Notes: generated from the sequence alone by a model not told the origin. A stretch of DNA of 20,280 bases from a virus (IMGVR_UViG_3300032053_017072:1-20280); one strand, 5' to 3'; shown: positions 8,552-15,597, counted from the first letter of the stretch. Made by a program: numbers and translations.

Positions 8552-8580
8552 ATAGTAGTCGACGCCCTTCCAATCGTCAA
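8552..8580 (-). promoter_or_regulatory. Near-consensus sigma70-type promoter for the leftward replication operon
   Basis: On the minus strand, TTGACG (8580-8575), a 17-bp spacer and TACTAT (8557-8552) match the sigma70 consensus at 5/6 and 4/6 positions. The expected start near 8545 leaves a short leader with AAAGGAGA before the GTG at 8521. The consensus quality points to recognition by the host holoenzyme and early expression. This is the best promoter match I found in the window. Confidence 0.75.
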
Positions 8581-8660
8581 GGAAAAATAACGGAATCGTC
8601 CCAGAAAACCCAAGTAAATCAGCGTGTTTTACGCACACCCCCTATTTTCCCGTTTTTCGG

Positions 8661-8689
8661 TTGCAAACGTCTACTGATAGTGTGACTAT
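8661..8689 (+). promoter_or_regulatory. Candidate promoter for the sigma factor gene
   Basis: TTGCAA (8661-8666) and GACTAT (8684-8689) are separated by 17 bp, with TG one base before the second hexamer, as in an extended -10 element. The expected start would be near 8696, upstream of the AGGAG at 8711-8715 and the GTG at 8724. The -10 match is only 3/6, so this is tentative. It diverges from the strong leftward promoter at 8552-8580. Confidence 0.35.
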
Positions 8690-8723
8690 TACCTACAGAA
8701 CCCAACCTGTAGGAGTGGGAACC

Positions 8724-9590
8724 GTGCAAGTTGTTTCACGCAGTAACGAACGGCGCGGAACGCGCGACAGCAATTTCTCTCGGTACTACAACGACGTCGG
8801 CCAGACCAAAATCCTCGATGCCGCCTCTGAGCAAGAGCTCTTCAAGCGCTACCAGGAAAAGCACGACATCGCCGCACGTGACCGCATAATCGAGAGCTGC
8901 CTTAGGTTCGTGGTGAAGCTGGCGACCAAGTACACCGACGATATGGATAGGTTGAAAGATCTCATATCTGCCGGAAACGAAGGTCTGCTAGCTGCCATCG
9001 ACCGATTTGACCCAGAGCGCAACACGCGCTTTCTATCGTATGCGACGCACTGGGTGCTGCTCTACATTAGAAACGAACTCAACAACGCCAGCCTCGTTTC
9101 GATGCCCCTCTGGTACCAGAAGACAGTCCGAAAGCTAAACAAGGTGAAAACGCGGGTGATGACCGAAACTGGTCAGAGAGCGAGTGACCGGCAATTGTGC
9201 CGCGCAGTTGGTGTCACAAAGTCCCAGCTCGGGCATCTTCGGGTAGATCGTTTTCGTTACTTCACAGTGGAGGACATGAATCTGTCGAACGACGGAATCG
9301 AAAGCAGAACGATGAGTTCCGAAACCCGGGAAATGCTTCAATCCATGCTCTATCCGGATTCGGCTTCCGTCAAAGATAGCAGCGTTCTCAAACTGTCCCC
9401 CAAAGAAAGCTTCGTTGTTGGTGCCTACTACGGATTTGTTGGCGACCCCTGGTCTCTCGCGCAGATTGCCAACTACCTGGGCGTAAGCTCCGAGCGCGTG
9501 CGACAGATAAAAGAAGCCGCGCTGGAGCAAATGCGAGAGGTTCTGGAAAAGAAAAAAGGCGTGTACAAACCGGAAGACGCCTGCCCCTAG
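8724..9590 (+). CDS. Phage-encoded sigma70-family RNA polymerase sigma factor
   Basis: A 288-aa sigma factor. Region 2 spans residues ~35-120, including DLISAGNEGLLAAIDRF (79-95) and FLSYATHWVLLYIRNEL (103-119), the counterpart of the -10-reading FSTYATWWIRQAI helix. A short region 3-like part follows. Region 4 (~224-275) ends in a clear helix-turn-helix, SLAQIANYLGVSSERVRQI (244-262), for -35 contact. In region 2.4 one of the two -10 tryptophans is His (H109) and the usual Gln is Leu (L113), so promoter specificity is probably altered. GTG 8724 is chosen because AGGAG lies 8 nt upstream. A longer TTG-initiated frame from 8661 would overlap the probable promoter. It is the only plus-strand gene within a 15-kb minus-strand region, so it is separately controlled. 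It may direct host core enzyme or the phage's own polymerase. Confidence 0.92.
   Translation: MQVVSRSNERRGTRDSNFSRYYNDVGQTKILDAASEQELFKRYQEKHDIAARDRIIESCLRFVVKLATKYTDDMDRLKDLISAGNEGLLAAIDRFDPERNTRFLSYATHWVLLYIRNELNNASLVSMPLWYQKTVRKLNKVKTRVMTETGQRASDRQLCRAVGVTKSQLGHLRVDRFRYFTVEDMNLSNDGIESRTMSSETREMLQSMLYPDSASVKDSSVLKLSPKESFVVGAYYGFVGDPWSLAQIANYLGVSSERVRQIKEAALEQMREVLEKKKGVYKPEDACP
9557..9582 (-). terminator. Terminator of the ParB operon, embedded in the sigma gene
   Basis: AGGCGT (9557-9562) and ACGCCT (9577-9582) form a 6-bp stem with a 14-nt loop. Read leftwards the stem is followed by TTTTTCTTTTCC, a good U-rich tail. It would end transcripts from the ParB side after they run about 30 nt into the 3' end of the convergent sigma gene. 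The stem is short, so efficiency is uncertain. Confidence 0.5.
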
Positions 9591-9609
9591 TTTACTTGGT
9601 AAACCAATC

Positions 9610-10491
9610 TCACTTCGAGAGCAGGTCCTTCACCATCCCACCGGCCCAGCCGATGCCGCGCATCATACCCTTGAAGAACTCGGCGCGCAGCTTGTCACCA
9701 CCGTCCGCCGCCTTCTTCTTGTGAACGTCGAGTTCGCTCAAGGCCTTCTTCAGATCACCCCTGTCCCGGGTAGAGCCGGCGGTGACTTTTCCGTCGGTTC
9801 TGACTGCCTTCTCGGCCTTTTCGGGCTTTGCGCGGCGCCCACGGTTGGTCTGCTTCTTCGAAGAGGCCGCTTCGACCATCTCCTTGAACTCCGGCAGCGG
9901 CGTGTGTTTGGCCTGTTCAAGAAGTTTCTTCTGCTCCTTCTCGTCGGTCACACGCGACAGCTCGCGGGCGTGCGTCGGAGTGATATCACCCTTCTGCACT
10001 GCCTTCTGCACGGAGTCGGGCATTTTGAGCAGCGACAGCCGCTGGCTGACGTAGCCATCGGTCTTGCTGATGCGTTCGGCCAGCTCCTTGGCGGTGAACC
10101 CCATCTCACTGATGGCCTGACGAAAGGCTTCGGCCTCCTCCAACGCACTGAGGTCTTCGCGCTCGAAGTTCTCCACGAGCTTGGACACGAAGAGGTCCTT
10201 GCCGGACGACTTTGACGACAGCAGAACCACCGGAACGATGGTCCACTTCAGGCGCCGGCACGCTTCCAGCCGGCGCTGTCCGAATACGAGTTCATGGGTC
10301 TCGCCGTTCGGTCCCGTCTTGCCGTCGGTGTAAGCGAAAACACCCGGCGGCTGCTTCAGCCCTGCTCCCTTGATGCTGCCCACGAGCTTGTCCAGACTCT
10401 TGTCCCAACCTGGATGCCGAATGTTGGGTGGGACGTAAATCTTGGACACGGGAAGGGTGGGCTGGGTCATGGTCTCCTTCTTGTCGGTCAT
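9610..10491 (-). CDS. ParB/Spo0J-family DNA-binding protein
   Basis: A ParB-family protein of ~293 aa. The N-terminal ParB/sulfiredoxin-like domain carries GQRRLEACRRL, matching the GERR nucleotide-binding box, and LVENFEREDLSALEEAEAF, matching the ENxQRxxL segment. A helix-turn-helix follows (FTAKELAERISKTDGYVSQR), which reads a parS-like site. The last ~90 residues are Lys/Arg-rich and then amphipathic, unlike the usual ParB dimerisation tail. Known ParBs bind CTP and load onto DNA as clamps; whether this one does is inference. No ParA is visible, so partition or a purely regulatory/nucleoid role are both open. The ATG at 10491 sits 5 nt after AGGAGG. ATG 10494 is too close to it, and ATG 10470, preceded by AAGGAG, is a possible internal start. 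It is the last gene of the leftward operon. Confidence 0.88.
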   Translation of the reverse strand: MTDKKETMTQPTLPVSKIYVPPNIRHPGWDKSLDKLVGSIKGAGLKQPPGVFAYTDGKTGPNGETHELVFGQRRLEACRRLKWTIVPVVLLSSKSSGKDLFVSKLVENFEREDLSALEEAEAFRQAISEMGFTAKELAERISKTDGYVSQRLSLLKMPDSVQKAVQKGDITPTHARELSRVTDEKEQKKLLEQAKHTPLPEFKEMVEAASSKKQTNRGRRAKPEKAEKAVRTDGKVTAGSTRDRGDLKKALSELDVHKKKAADGGDKLRAEFFKGMMRGIGWAGGMVKDLLSK

Positions 10492-10516
10492 CATCTCCTC
10501 CTGTGGGATTGCCGAT

Positions 10517-10786
10517 TTATCGTCGGCGTCGTTTCGTCCTTGCTGGACCAGAGGGGGTCATTGGTGGAAGCACCTCGGGTATCTTCTTCGCGTCGATGTG
10601 AAAGATCTCCAAGCGGTGTAGCGGCGTTCCGTTCAGAATGTCGCCGACCGCATGGAAAAACTCCCGACCGAAGACGTCCGAGCTCTTGCCGGAGTTGTGA
10701 TAGGCCATGAAGAGGTTGGATATCCTCCGGCAACGTTCAGCTAAGCTGGCAAGCGTGTGCTTTGACTTTCCCCGCACCTGGTCCAT
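10517..10786 (-). CDS. Small basic protein of unknown function
   Basis: An 89-aa protein from the ATG at 10786, with GAGG 5 nt upstream and only 7 nt after the stop of the zinc-ribbon gene. The frame is open further upstream, but that part overlaps the preceding gene in another frame and is Arg/Ser-rich noise. The protein has a helical N-terminal half (ERCRRISNLFMAYHNSG), a Phe-rich middle (FGREFFHAVGDIL) and a very basic end (KRRRR). Those features fit a small DNA- or RNA-binding protein. I do not recognise the family. It is the penultimate gene of the operon, ahead of ParB. Confidence 0.7.
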   Translation of the reverse strand: MDQVRGKSKHTLASLAERCRRISNLFMAYHNSGKSSDVFGREFFHAVGDILNGTPLHRLEIFHIDAKKIPEVLPPMTPSGPARTKRRRR

Positions 10787-10793
10787 GTCTGCC

Positions 10794-11168
10794 TCACTTC
10801 TGCTCGAAGGGTTCGCTACCGCACTTCGGGCAGAGCGAGACTTCGCCGTGCTTTTCGAGCGCGCTACCGCACTTCGGGCACGTGGCCGGTTTGCTCTCGG
10901 CCGCGGCTTTCTCTCCTGCTTCACTCGTCTCGTCGACGCCATACTTTTCCATGGGCTTCTCCTTGGTTTTCAGTTTCACGAGGATAGCCTTTCGGGCGTC
11001 TTTGCACAAGTTCGCCACGTCGGCGAGCTTCACCCGGATTCGGGTGTGGGCGATTTTGACGCCCTTTGCGGCATGGACCTCATCGGCCCGAATTTCGTCG
11101 ATGAGGCCGTAGATCTTGTTCAGCGCTTCGATGCCCAACGAGGGCAACGTGTCCAGGTTTGGATTCAT
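10794..11168 (-). CDS. Small helical protein with C-terminal zinc ribbon
   Basis: A 124-aa protein. Residues ~10-70 look like a basic helical hairpin (ALNKIYGLIDEIRADEV, then a segment ending KDARKAILVKLK), resembling small phage or histone-like DNA-binding proteins. The C-terminus holds two CPKCG knuckles (C97/C100 and C113/C116), a standard zinc ribbon. The function is unknown; nucleic-acid binding is inferred. ATG 11168 is chosen because AGGAGG lies 8 nt upstream and it follows the Cas4-like stop as TGAGATG, implying coupled translation. A longer in-frame extension upstream to 11285 overlaps that nuclease gene and is rejected. Confidence 0.78.
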   Translation of the reverse strand: MNPNLDTLPSLGIEALNKIYGLIDEIRADEVHAAKGVKIAHTRIRVKLADVANLCKDARKAILVKLKTKEKPMEKYGVDETSEAGEKAAAESKPATCPKCGSALEKHGEVSLCPKCGSEPFEQK

Positions 11169-11169
11169 C

Positions 11170-12093
11170 TCAGGCTCCTCCTTTTCTGCACTCGTCGAAG
11201 TACCCACACCACTTTTTGCTGCACCACCACCCAGGCGACCCGGGCGGAAAGCTTCCCCGGGCAATGGATTCGGCAACGCGCTCAATCACGAACTGCGCCC
11301 AGCGCCAGTCGTGCGCCCCACGGGGTGCACTGATCATCTTGACTGCCGGCGTCTTCGTTTTCGTTAGGCAGTTGAAAGCGACCTGGGTGACCTTGGTGAC
11401 GAGCGAGTAGATCGTCAGCTGCATGTCGTTCTGGGCGTCGTCGGCGGACTTGGCGCGAGAAACGACCTTGTGGTCTACGATGACCGGGCCAACCAACGTC
11501 GACTTCGGCGCATGGTCCTCGGCGAGCAGGTCGATGTAGCCCAGCATCGGAACGCGCATCTCGCCAATGGTCACCCAGAAGCGCCGCTCGATGAACGGTC
11601 CGATTGGGTCGACCACCGCTTTCAGAACCGGCAGATGGTCGCGCTGGTACAATGACAACAGTGCCCGGCCACGACTGAGCACTTGGTCTTCGTTTGCGTC
11701 ATCTTCGTTCTCGGCGTTCCAGTCGATGTCGGAACGCACGTTCTTCCACGCATCGGCGTGTGCATCCAGCATCATGTCTAACGGAACGTTGTCCGTTTTG
11801 AGTGCCTCTCGGTGTCCGACTTCTAAGCCACGGTGAATGGCTTTGCCCTCGGCCATGGCGATCGAAGGCGGCATGATGATGCCCTTGACCACGCGAAATT
11901 CAAACTGCCTTGGACACTTCAGATACTGCGATATCTGGCTGGCGGAGAGGTAGCCCTTCGGGAGTTCCAGGGTGCACTCCTCGATGGAGGACTCCTCCAG
12001 CATCTTCTGATACTCCTTGTCGGCATCGGTGTTTTCGACGCCTTCAAGGAACACAACACGGTTCTCAGTCGTCGTCGCTGTCGGGTCGCTCAC
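11170..12093 (-). CDS. PD-(D/E)XK nuclease, Cas4/RecB-like (second copy)
   Basis: A 307-aa nuclease of the same superfamily as the gene at 6654-7454, but clearly divergent. It shows LSASQISQYLKCPRQFEFR near 49-67 with C60, the EGKAIHRG His motif (H87), GYIDLL (D188), IVDHK (D207, K209) and QLTIY at 225-229. The C-terminal cluster WWCSKKWCGYFDEC supplies C291, C296 and C302. These are the catalytic acid/lysine set and four likely Fe-S cysteines. It probably processes DNA ends during recombination. The GTG at 12093 is preceded by GAGGAG and gives a 29-nt overlap with the upstream acidic gene. A longer frame to 12168 would overlap more and begins without an SD sequence. Superfamily assignment is firm; substrate and polarity are unknown. 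Confidence 0.85.
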   Translation of the reverse strand: MSDPTATTTENRVVFLEGVENTDADKEYQKMLEESSIEECTLELPKGYLSASQISQYLKCPRQFEFRVVKGIIMPPSIAMAEGKAIHRGLEVGHREALKTDNVPLDMMLDAHADAWKNVRSDIDWNAENEDDANEDQVLSRGRALLSLYQRDHLPVLKAVVDPIGPFIERRFWVTIGEMRVPMLGYIDLLAEDHAPKSTLVGPVIVDHKVVSRAKSADDAQNDMQLTIYSLVTKVTQVAFNCLTKTKTPAVKMISAPRGAHDWRWAQFVIERVAESIARGSFPPGSPGWWCSKKWCGYFDECRKGGA

Positions 12094-12526
12094 GGCTTTC
12101 TCCTCGCATGAGTTTTCGATGGATTGCTTTTCCGTCCTTTTCGTCCTTTGCCGCCCGCTCGAGTGCACGGATGGCGGTCATGTCCGTTCCTGGGGGAAAC
12201 ATCGTGGGGTCGAGCGGCATATCGCCCCCCTCTTCTTCCTGTGGAACGTTTGAGGTGTTGGACTTTTCGCTGTCGAACCGCTCCGTTGTCATTCCCCTTG
12301 ACTCGAAAGGGGGCGAAGGAGCCACCTCCTTGGGCTCTGGCACCGCGTTCGGATCCGGCTCGGCCTTCACCGTAACCTTCAAGCTGGGCTTGTAGGCCCA
12401 CTTGAACTTGGGCTTGGGCTTTTCGGCGTCGTCGAGCTCTTCGATAGTTCGGAAACCGCTCGCCGCCAGTTCCTCGAGGAGTTTCCGCTCGAGGTCCTCC
12501 TGGGTCCACTGAATCTCGATCTGCAT
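12065..12526 (-). CDS. Acidic protein of unknown function
   Basis: A 153-aa protein. It starts with MQIEIQWTQEDLERKLLEEL, a likely short helical domain. A Lys/Pro-rich linker (PKPKFKWAYKPSLKV) follows, then a largely disordered acidic stretch, ending in DSDDD. AAGGAGG stands 4 nt before the ATG at 12526, so translation initiation looks strong. The first 148 nt overlap the 3' end of the RNase H gene in another frame, and the last 29 nt overlap the Cas4-like gene. I do not recognise the family. A bridging role between replication proteins is conceivable, but nothing in the sequence proves it. Confidence 0.7.
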   Translation of the reverse strand: MQIEIQWTQEDLERKLLEELAASGFRTIEELDDAEKPKPKFKWAYKPSLKVTVKAEPDPNAVPEPKEVAPSPPFESRGMTTERFDSEKSNTSNVPQEEEGGDMPLDPTMFPPGTDMTAIRALERAAKDEKDGKAIHRKLMRGESRERPDSDDD

Positions 12527-12921
12527 GTCTCCTCCTTGGAAAGTTCATCGGCCCGCGGTCCGTCACCCTCTTCCCGAGAGTGCCAGATGACCTTGGCCTT
12601 CAATTGCGTGAGTCGGCGACAGGCCGTGACGTGCAATTTTCGGAGAGATTCTTCCCGGATACGATAGGCTCCGTTCAGCTGCCGAACGAGAAGTTGACTG
12701 TCGGTGAAAATGGTGACGGCCTCGACTACGACTTTGGTGGTTTCGAGCGCCCAGTTGCAAGCCGTCAACAGGGCCTGGTATTCCGCTGCGTTGTTGGTCC
12801 GAGCGGGCAAGTTCTCCGACAGCTCTTCGATAAGCTCGCCCGTGTGGGCGTTTCTGATTACGACGCCGGCGTGACACCGGCCAAACTGACAGGATCCATC
12901 AACTGTGATTTGGAGATTCAT
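12379..12921 (-). CDS. Ribonuclease H-like protein
   Basis: A 180-aa protein whose first ~130 residues match RNase HI. The four acidic catalytic residues appear as VDGSC (D8), NNAAEYQAL (E47), FTDSQLLV (D74) and RADELSKE (D125). It would degrade RNA in RNA-DNA hybrids, such as Okazaki primers laid down by the phage primase. The last ~49 residues are Arg/Ser/Pro-rich and are encoded in the stretch that also codes, in another frame, for the start of the next gene. They look like an unselected tail. The ATG at 12921 overlaps the endonuclease stop as ATGA, indicating coupled translation. Confidence 0.85.
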   Translation of the reverse strand: MNLQITVDGSCQFGRCHAGVVIRNAHTGELIEELSENLPARTNNAAEYQALLTACNWALETTKVVVEAVTIFTDSQLLVRQLNGAYRIREESLRKLHVTACRRLTQLKAKVIWHSREEGDGPRADELSKEETCRSRFSGPRRTSSGNSSRNWRRAVSELSKSSTTPKSPSPSSSGPTSPA

Positions 12922-13652
12922 CTCTTTTTGGTCTTTCTGCCCGGAGAGTGTGTCTGGAGATAATTGAGCGCCCGTTGAAGTAAACGTGGATTTTCTTTTA
13001 GGTGTCCTAAAGCAGTGTTACAATTGATGCAAAGTAACCCGCGCACTGCCCCAGTTTTGTGGTCGTGATCTACACTCAATCGTCGACCGTTTTTGTTAGG
13101 TTCCCTGCAAATGGCACATACTCCTTGTTGGCGGCGGAGTAACGCAGCATATTGCTGCGCATCCATTCCATAAGTTCGTAGATGAGGCAGGTGCGCGTCT
13201 CTATAGGACTTGAGCCAACTCCGTACCGTCTCCTGATTGGCTTTTTGGTAAGTGGCGCTCCGGCGTTTGACTACGTCCCTATGAGACTTGTAGTAGGTGC
13301 GAGCACGAGCAGAGGCCTTTTTCTTATTAGCCAAGTAATACTCCTTATTTTTGGCATTGATTTCGTTTCGGTGTTGCTCATAGTAGAGGTGCTTCTGCTC
13401 TTTTAGTTTACTTGAGTGCTTCTTACGCCAAAGCCGCGCCCGCTCCTTGTACTTCAGGTAATACTGACGCGCTTTTTGTTTGATTTCCTCCCGATGGGCC
13501 ACGCGCCGCACACGCGCTCTGCTGCGTATCTCATCCCGATGGCTTTCCCGGTATTTACGGCTTTCTCGGTATTTACGTTCCTTGTCGATGTCCCGATGCG
13601 CCAGATACCAAAGGTGCTTTCGTGCAGCGATTTCCTGTTTGCTTCTGACCAT
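12918..13652 (-). CDS. Endonuclease VII-like HNH nuclease with basic tandem repeats
   Basis: A 244-aa protein. The C-terminal ~80 residues match the T4 endonuclease VII (gp49) recombination endonuclease family: CAICREP, then LSVDHDHKTGAVRGLLCINCN, with two CxxC zinc pairs and a His/Asp/Asn active-site set, followed by LGHLKENP. That family resolves Holliday junctions and branched DNA. Related HNH proteins also occur as free-standing mobile endonucleases. The N-terminal ~150 residues are repeats of a Tyr/His/Arg/Lys-rich unit (for example YYLANKKKASARARTYYKS), strongly basic and likely DNA-binding. ATG 13652, with GGGGA upstream, is preferred over GTG 13703, which has no SD. It follows the SNF2 gene by 67 nt. 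Confidence 0.82.
   Translation of the reverse strand: MVRSKQEIAARKHLWYLAHRDIDKERKYRESRKYRESHRDEIRSRARVRRVAHREEIKQKARQYYLKYKERARLWRKKHSSKLKEQKHLYYEQHRNEINAKNKEYYLANKKKASARARTYYKSHRDVVKRRSATYQKANQETVRSWLKSYRDAHLPHLRTYGMDAQQYAALLRRQQGVCAICREPNKNGRRLSVDHDHKTGAVRGLLCINCNTALGHLKENPRLLQRALNYLQTHSPGRKTKKR
13543..13578. repeat. 18-bp tandem repeat inside the HNH gene
   Basis: Two adjacent 18-bp units, CTTTCCCGGTATTTACGG and CTTTCTCGGTATTTACGT, differ at two positions. On the coding strand they encode a tandem six-residue duplication (KYRESR/KYRESH). It is a recent-looking expansion within the basic repeat region of the endonuclease. Confidence 0.8.
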
Positions 13653-13719
13653 CCATGTCCCCTGTGTAAATGTACCTTCGGTCTCTTTTACCACCACTTG
13701 CACTATTATTTTATTCAGC

Positions 13720-15597
13720 TTAGAGCGGTTCAGGCTGAGTCACTATGCGCCGAATCTTGTCCTGGTAAACGCACCCAGATTTGAACGGTTGAATACCCTG
13801 AACAAAGCAATCTCTGTCTTTCTCCTGGCGGCAGAGCAAACAATCAATCCGATCAGTGAGTGTGTTGGCAACATCGATTTTCTGTTCCAGGGCTTTCACC
13901 AGAACTTGTCCGACGCTATTATCGCATACTAATCGATAAACGAATACTTTTTCGTCTTGTCCTATTCTGTAGTTGCGATCCCGAGACTGGAGATAAAAGT
14001 CCAAGCTGTAGGATAACCCGAAATAAATCATGTAACGCGCCGCAGTCAGCGTCAGCGCCACGCCAGTTGCAATCTGCCCCAAGTAGACCCGAATGTCCGG
14101 ATTGGTGTTGAAGCGAGTGGCAATATCCTGCGCCTGGGAGCTGTTTGAGCCATCAACCCGAACAAAGGGAGTATTACGAGCCTCAAGCAACTCTTGCACC
14201 ATATCAAGCTCGGCCTTGAAGTAACCCCAGATAATGACCTTGTTCTTAGGCTCAGCCAAAATCTCATCCAGCAGTTCTGCAAGAGCATCCAGCTTCGGGT
14301 TTTCTTTTAGCCTGGTCACGGCCTGCGCCGGGGGCGTTGTGACTTTCATGCACCGCTTGGTGTAGGGACGAATCTTTTCCTCGACGCAGCTGTGCACGTA
14401 CATGCACCCGTCGCAGATCTCGGGCAGCGGCTCGATGAACATTCCGCTCAGGACCTGCAAGAGCTTCTGCAGGACAGCCGCAGCGTGCGGCGCTTCGTAG
14501 AGTTTGCCCGCTTCTAAGCTGGCGCAGGCTTCGATGACCAGCTGATTGTACAAGTCGCGTTGCGTGCCAACGACTTGGAATGGATAATCAATGATGGTCC
14601 GTTCGGGCAGTTCCAGGCACTCTTCCTTGGTCTTCCGAATGCAGGTGCGCTGGACTTTGTCGTTCAGATGATCCAAGTTTTTGTAGCCTGTCGTTATCTT
14701 TTTGTTATATTTGGATTGGACAGTGTAGAGACATCTGAACACCCAAAAGCTCTTCGCCGGAATATATGGCGCCAAGAAGTGCAGCTGCCCGTACAGGTGA
14801 AGCGGATTACCCAGCGATGGCGTCCCGCTCATGATGATTCGCCGAGCTGCTCGGCTGGCCAGATAGCACGCAGCCTTGGTCCGCTCGCTGCTCTTCTCCC
14901 GCAAGTTGTGGCTCTCGTCTGCGATGATGGTGGTGTAGGGGAACGCCTTGATGATATCTTCAGCGTAGCGCTTGGCCGTATCGTAGCCCACGATGACCAC
15001 GTCGTAGTCACCGGCTTCGTCGATTTTAGCCTTCTTCTTGGCTTTCCCCGTGCCCACAAGCGGCAGGACTTTGAGCTCTCCTGGTCCAGCATGGATTCCA
15101 ATTTCGCGTAGCCACATCTTGATACCCACAACGGGAGTAAGGATGAGCGTCTTCTCCCGCTCGTGGCGTATCAGGTCTACGGCGATTTTCGTTTTTCCAA
15201 GTCCCATGTCATACAGGATGCCGCAGCGCAGGTTCCGAAGCGCATACTTCAGCGCCTCGACCTGATGCTCATAGGGCTTGGTCACGAATTCGAACCCCTC
15301 CCGAAGCGGAAAGGGGTAGGGTTTCTGCTTCATCTCTTCGGTGATCCGTTCGCATTCGGCGATGTGCGCCAAGGCTTCGGGGCTGAACTGCAGGCTGCTC
15401 CCGAAGACGATTTTCAGGTCCCGAACGACGTTTGCCGTGTAGGGGTAGAACGCCGGGAAGAGCCAGAGGCTCCGTTCCTCCATGAACGTTGCCCCAAAGA
15501 CGCGTTTGACGTCCTGGTGCGGAAGCCCAGGTGGGGCTACAAAAACAGGTGTTCCGTGCAGCCTGGTGAAGCCGCACTGCACTATTTGCTCGGTCAT
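13720..15597 (-). CDS. SNF2-family (SF2) DNA helicase/translocase
   Basis: A 625-aa superfamily 2 ATPase. Motif I is DMGLGKT (130-136), motif Ia is ILTPVVG, motif II is DESH (227-230), motif III is MSGTP (256-260) and motif VI is QSRDRNYRIGQ (537-547), the SNF2 signature. Translocation on dsDNA, fork remodelling or branch migration are the likely roles. The next gene in the operon encodes an endonuclease VII-like resolvase. Two extra cysteine groups stand out: C395/C398/C404/C416 between the RecA lobes, and C586/C589/C597/C609 at the C-terminus; both could bind metal. The ATG at 15597 has GGAGG 6 nt upstream; a TTG two codons earlier is less likely. It is the first gene of the leftward operon that ends at ParB. 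Confidence 0.92.
   Translation of the reverse strand: MTEQIVQCGFTRLHGTPVFVAPPGLPHQDVKRVFGATFMEERSLWLFPAFYPYTANVVRDLKIVFGSSLQFSPEALAHIAECERITEEMKQKPYPFPLREGFEFVTKPYEHQVEALKYALRNLRCGILYDMGLGKTKIAVDLIRHEREKTLILTPVVGIKMWLREIGIHAGPGELKVLPLVGTGKAKKKAKIDEAGDYDVVIVGYDTAKRYAEDIIKAFPYTTIIADESHNLREKSSERTKAACYLASRAARRIIMSGTPSLGNPLHLYGQLHFLAPYIPAKSFWVFRCLYTVQSKYNKKITTGYKNLDHLNDKVQRTCIRKTKEECLELPERTIIDYPFQVVGTQRDLYNQLVIEACASLEAGKLYEAPHAAAVLQKLLQVLSGMFIEPLPEICDGCMYVHSCVEEKIRPYTKRCMKVTTPPAQAVTRLKENPKLDALAELLDEILAEPKNKVIIWGYFKAELDMVQELLEARNTPFVRVDGSNSSQAQDIATRFNTNPDIRVYLGQIATGVALTLTAARYMIYFGLSYSLDFYLQSRDRNYRIGQDEKVFVYRLVCDNSVGQVLVKALEQKIDVANTLTDRIDCLLCRQEKDRDCFVQGIQPFKSGCVYQDKIRRIVTQPEPL

Noticed and set aside
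8661-8723. TTG-initiated extension of the sigma factor
   Set aside because: TTG has no SD and coincides with a candidate -35 hexamer. GTG 8724 has AGGAG at proper distance.
9590-9604. GTTTAC-TTG-GTAAAC inverted repeat at the sigma gene stop as a rightward terminator
   Set aside because: The stem is only 6 bp and AT-rich, and no U-tract follows on the plus strand.
10517-10942. 141-residue version of the small basic protein
   Set aside because: The first 52 residues overlap the zinc-ribbon gene out of frame and are low-complexity. ATG 10786 has an SD and the right spacing.
11169-11285. Upstream extension of the zinc-ribbon gene
   Set aside because: It overlaps the end of the Cas4-like gene in another frame, while ATG 11168 has AGGAGG and a TGAGATG junction.
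6654-12093. CRISPR-associated role for the Cas4-like nucleases
   Set aside because: No repeat-spacer array, Cas1 or Cas2 was found. Phage Cas4-like nucleases commonly serve recombination.
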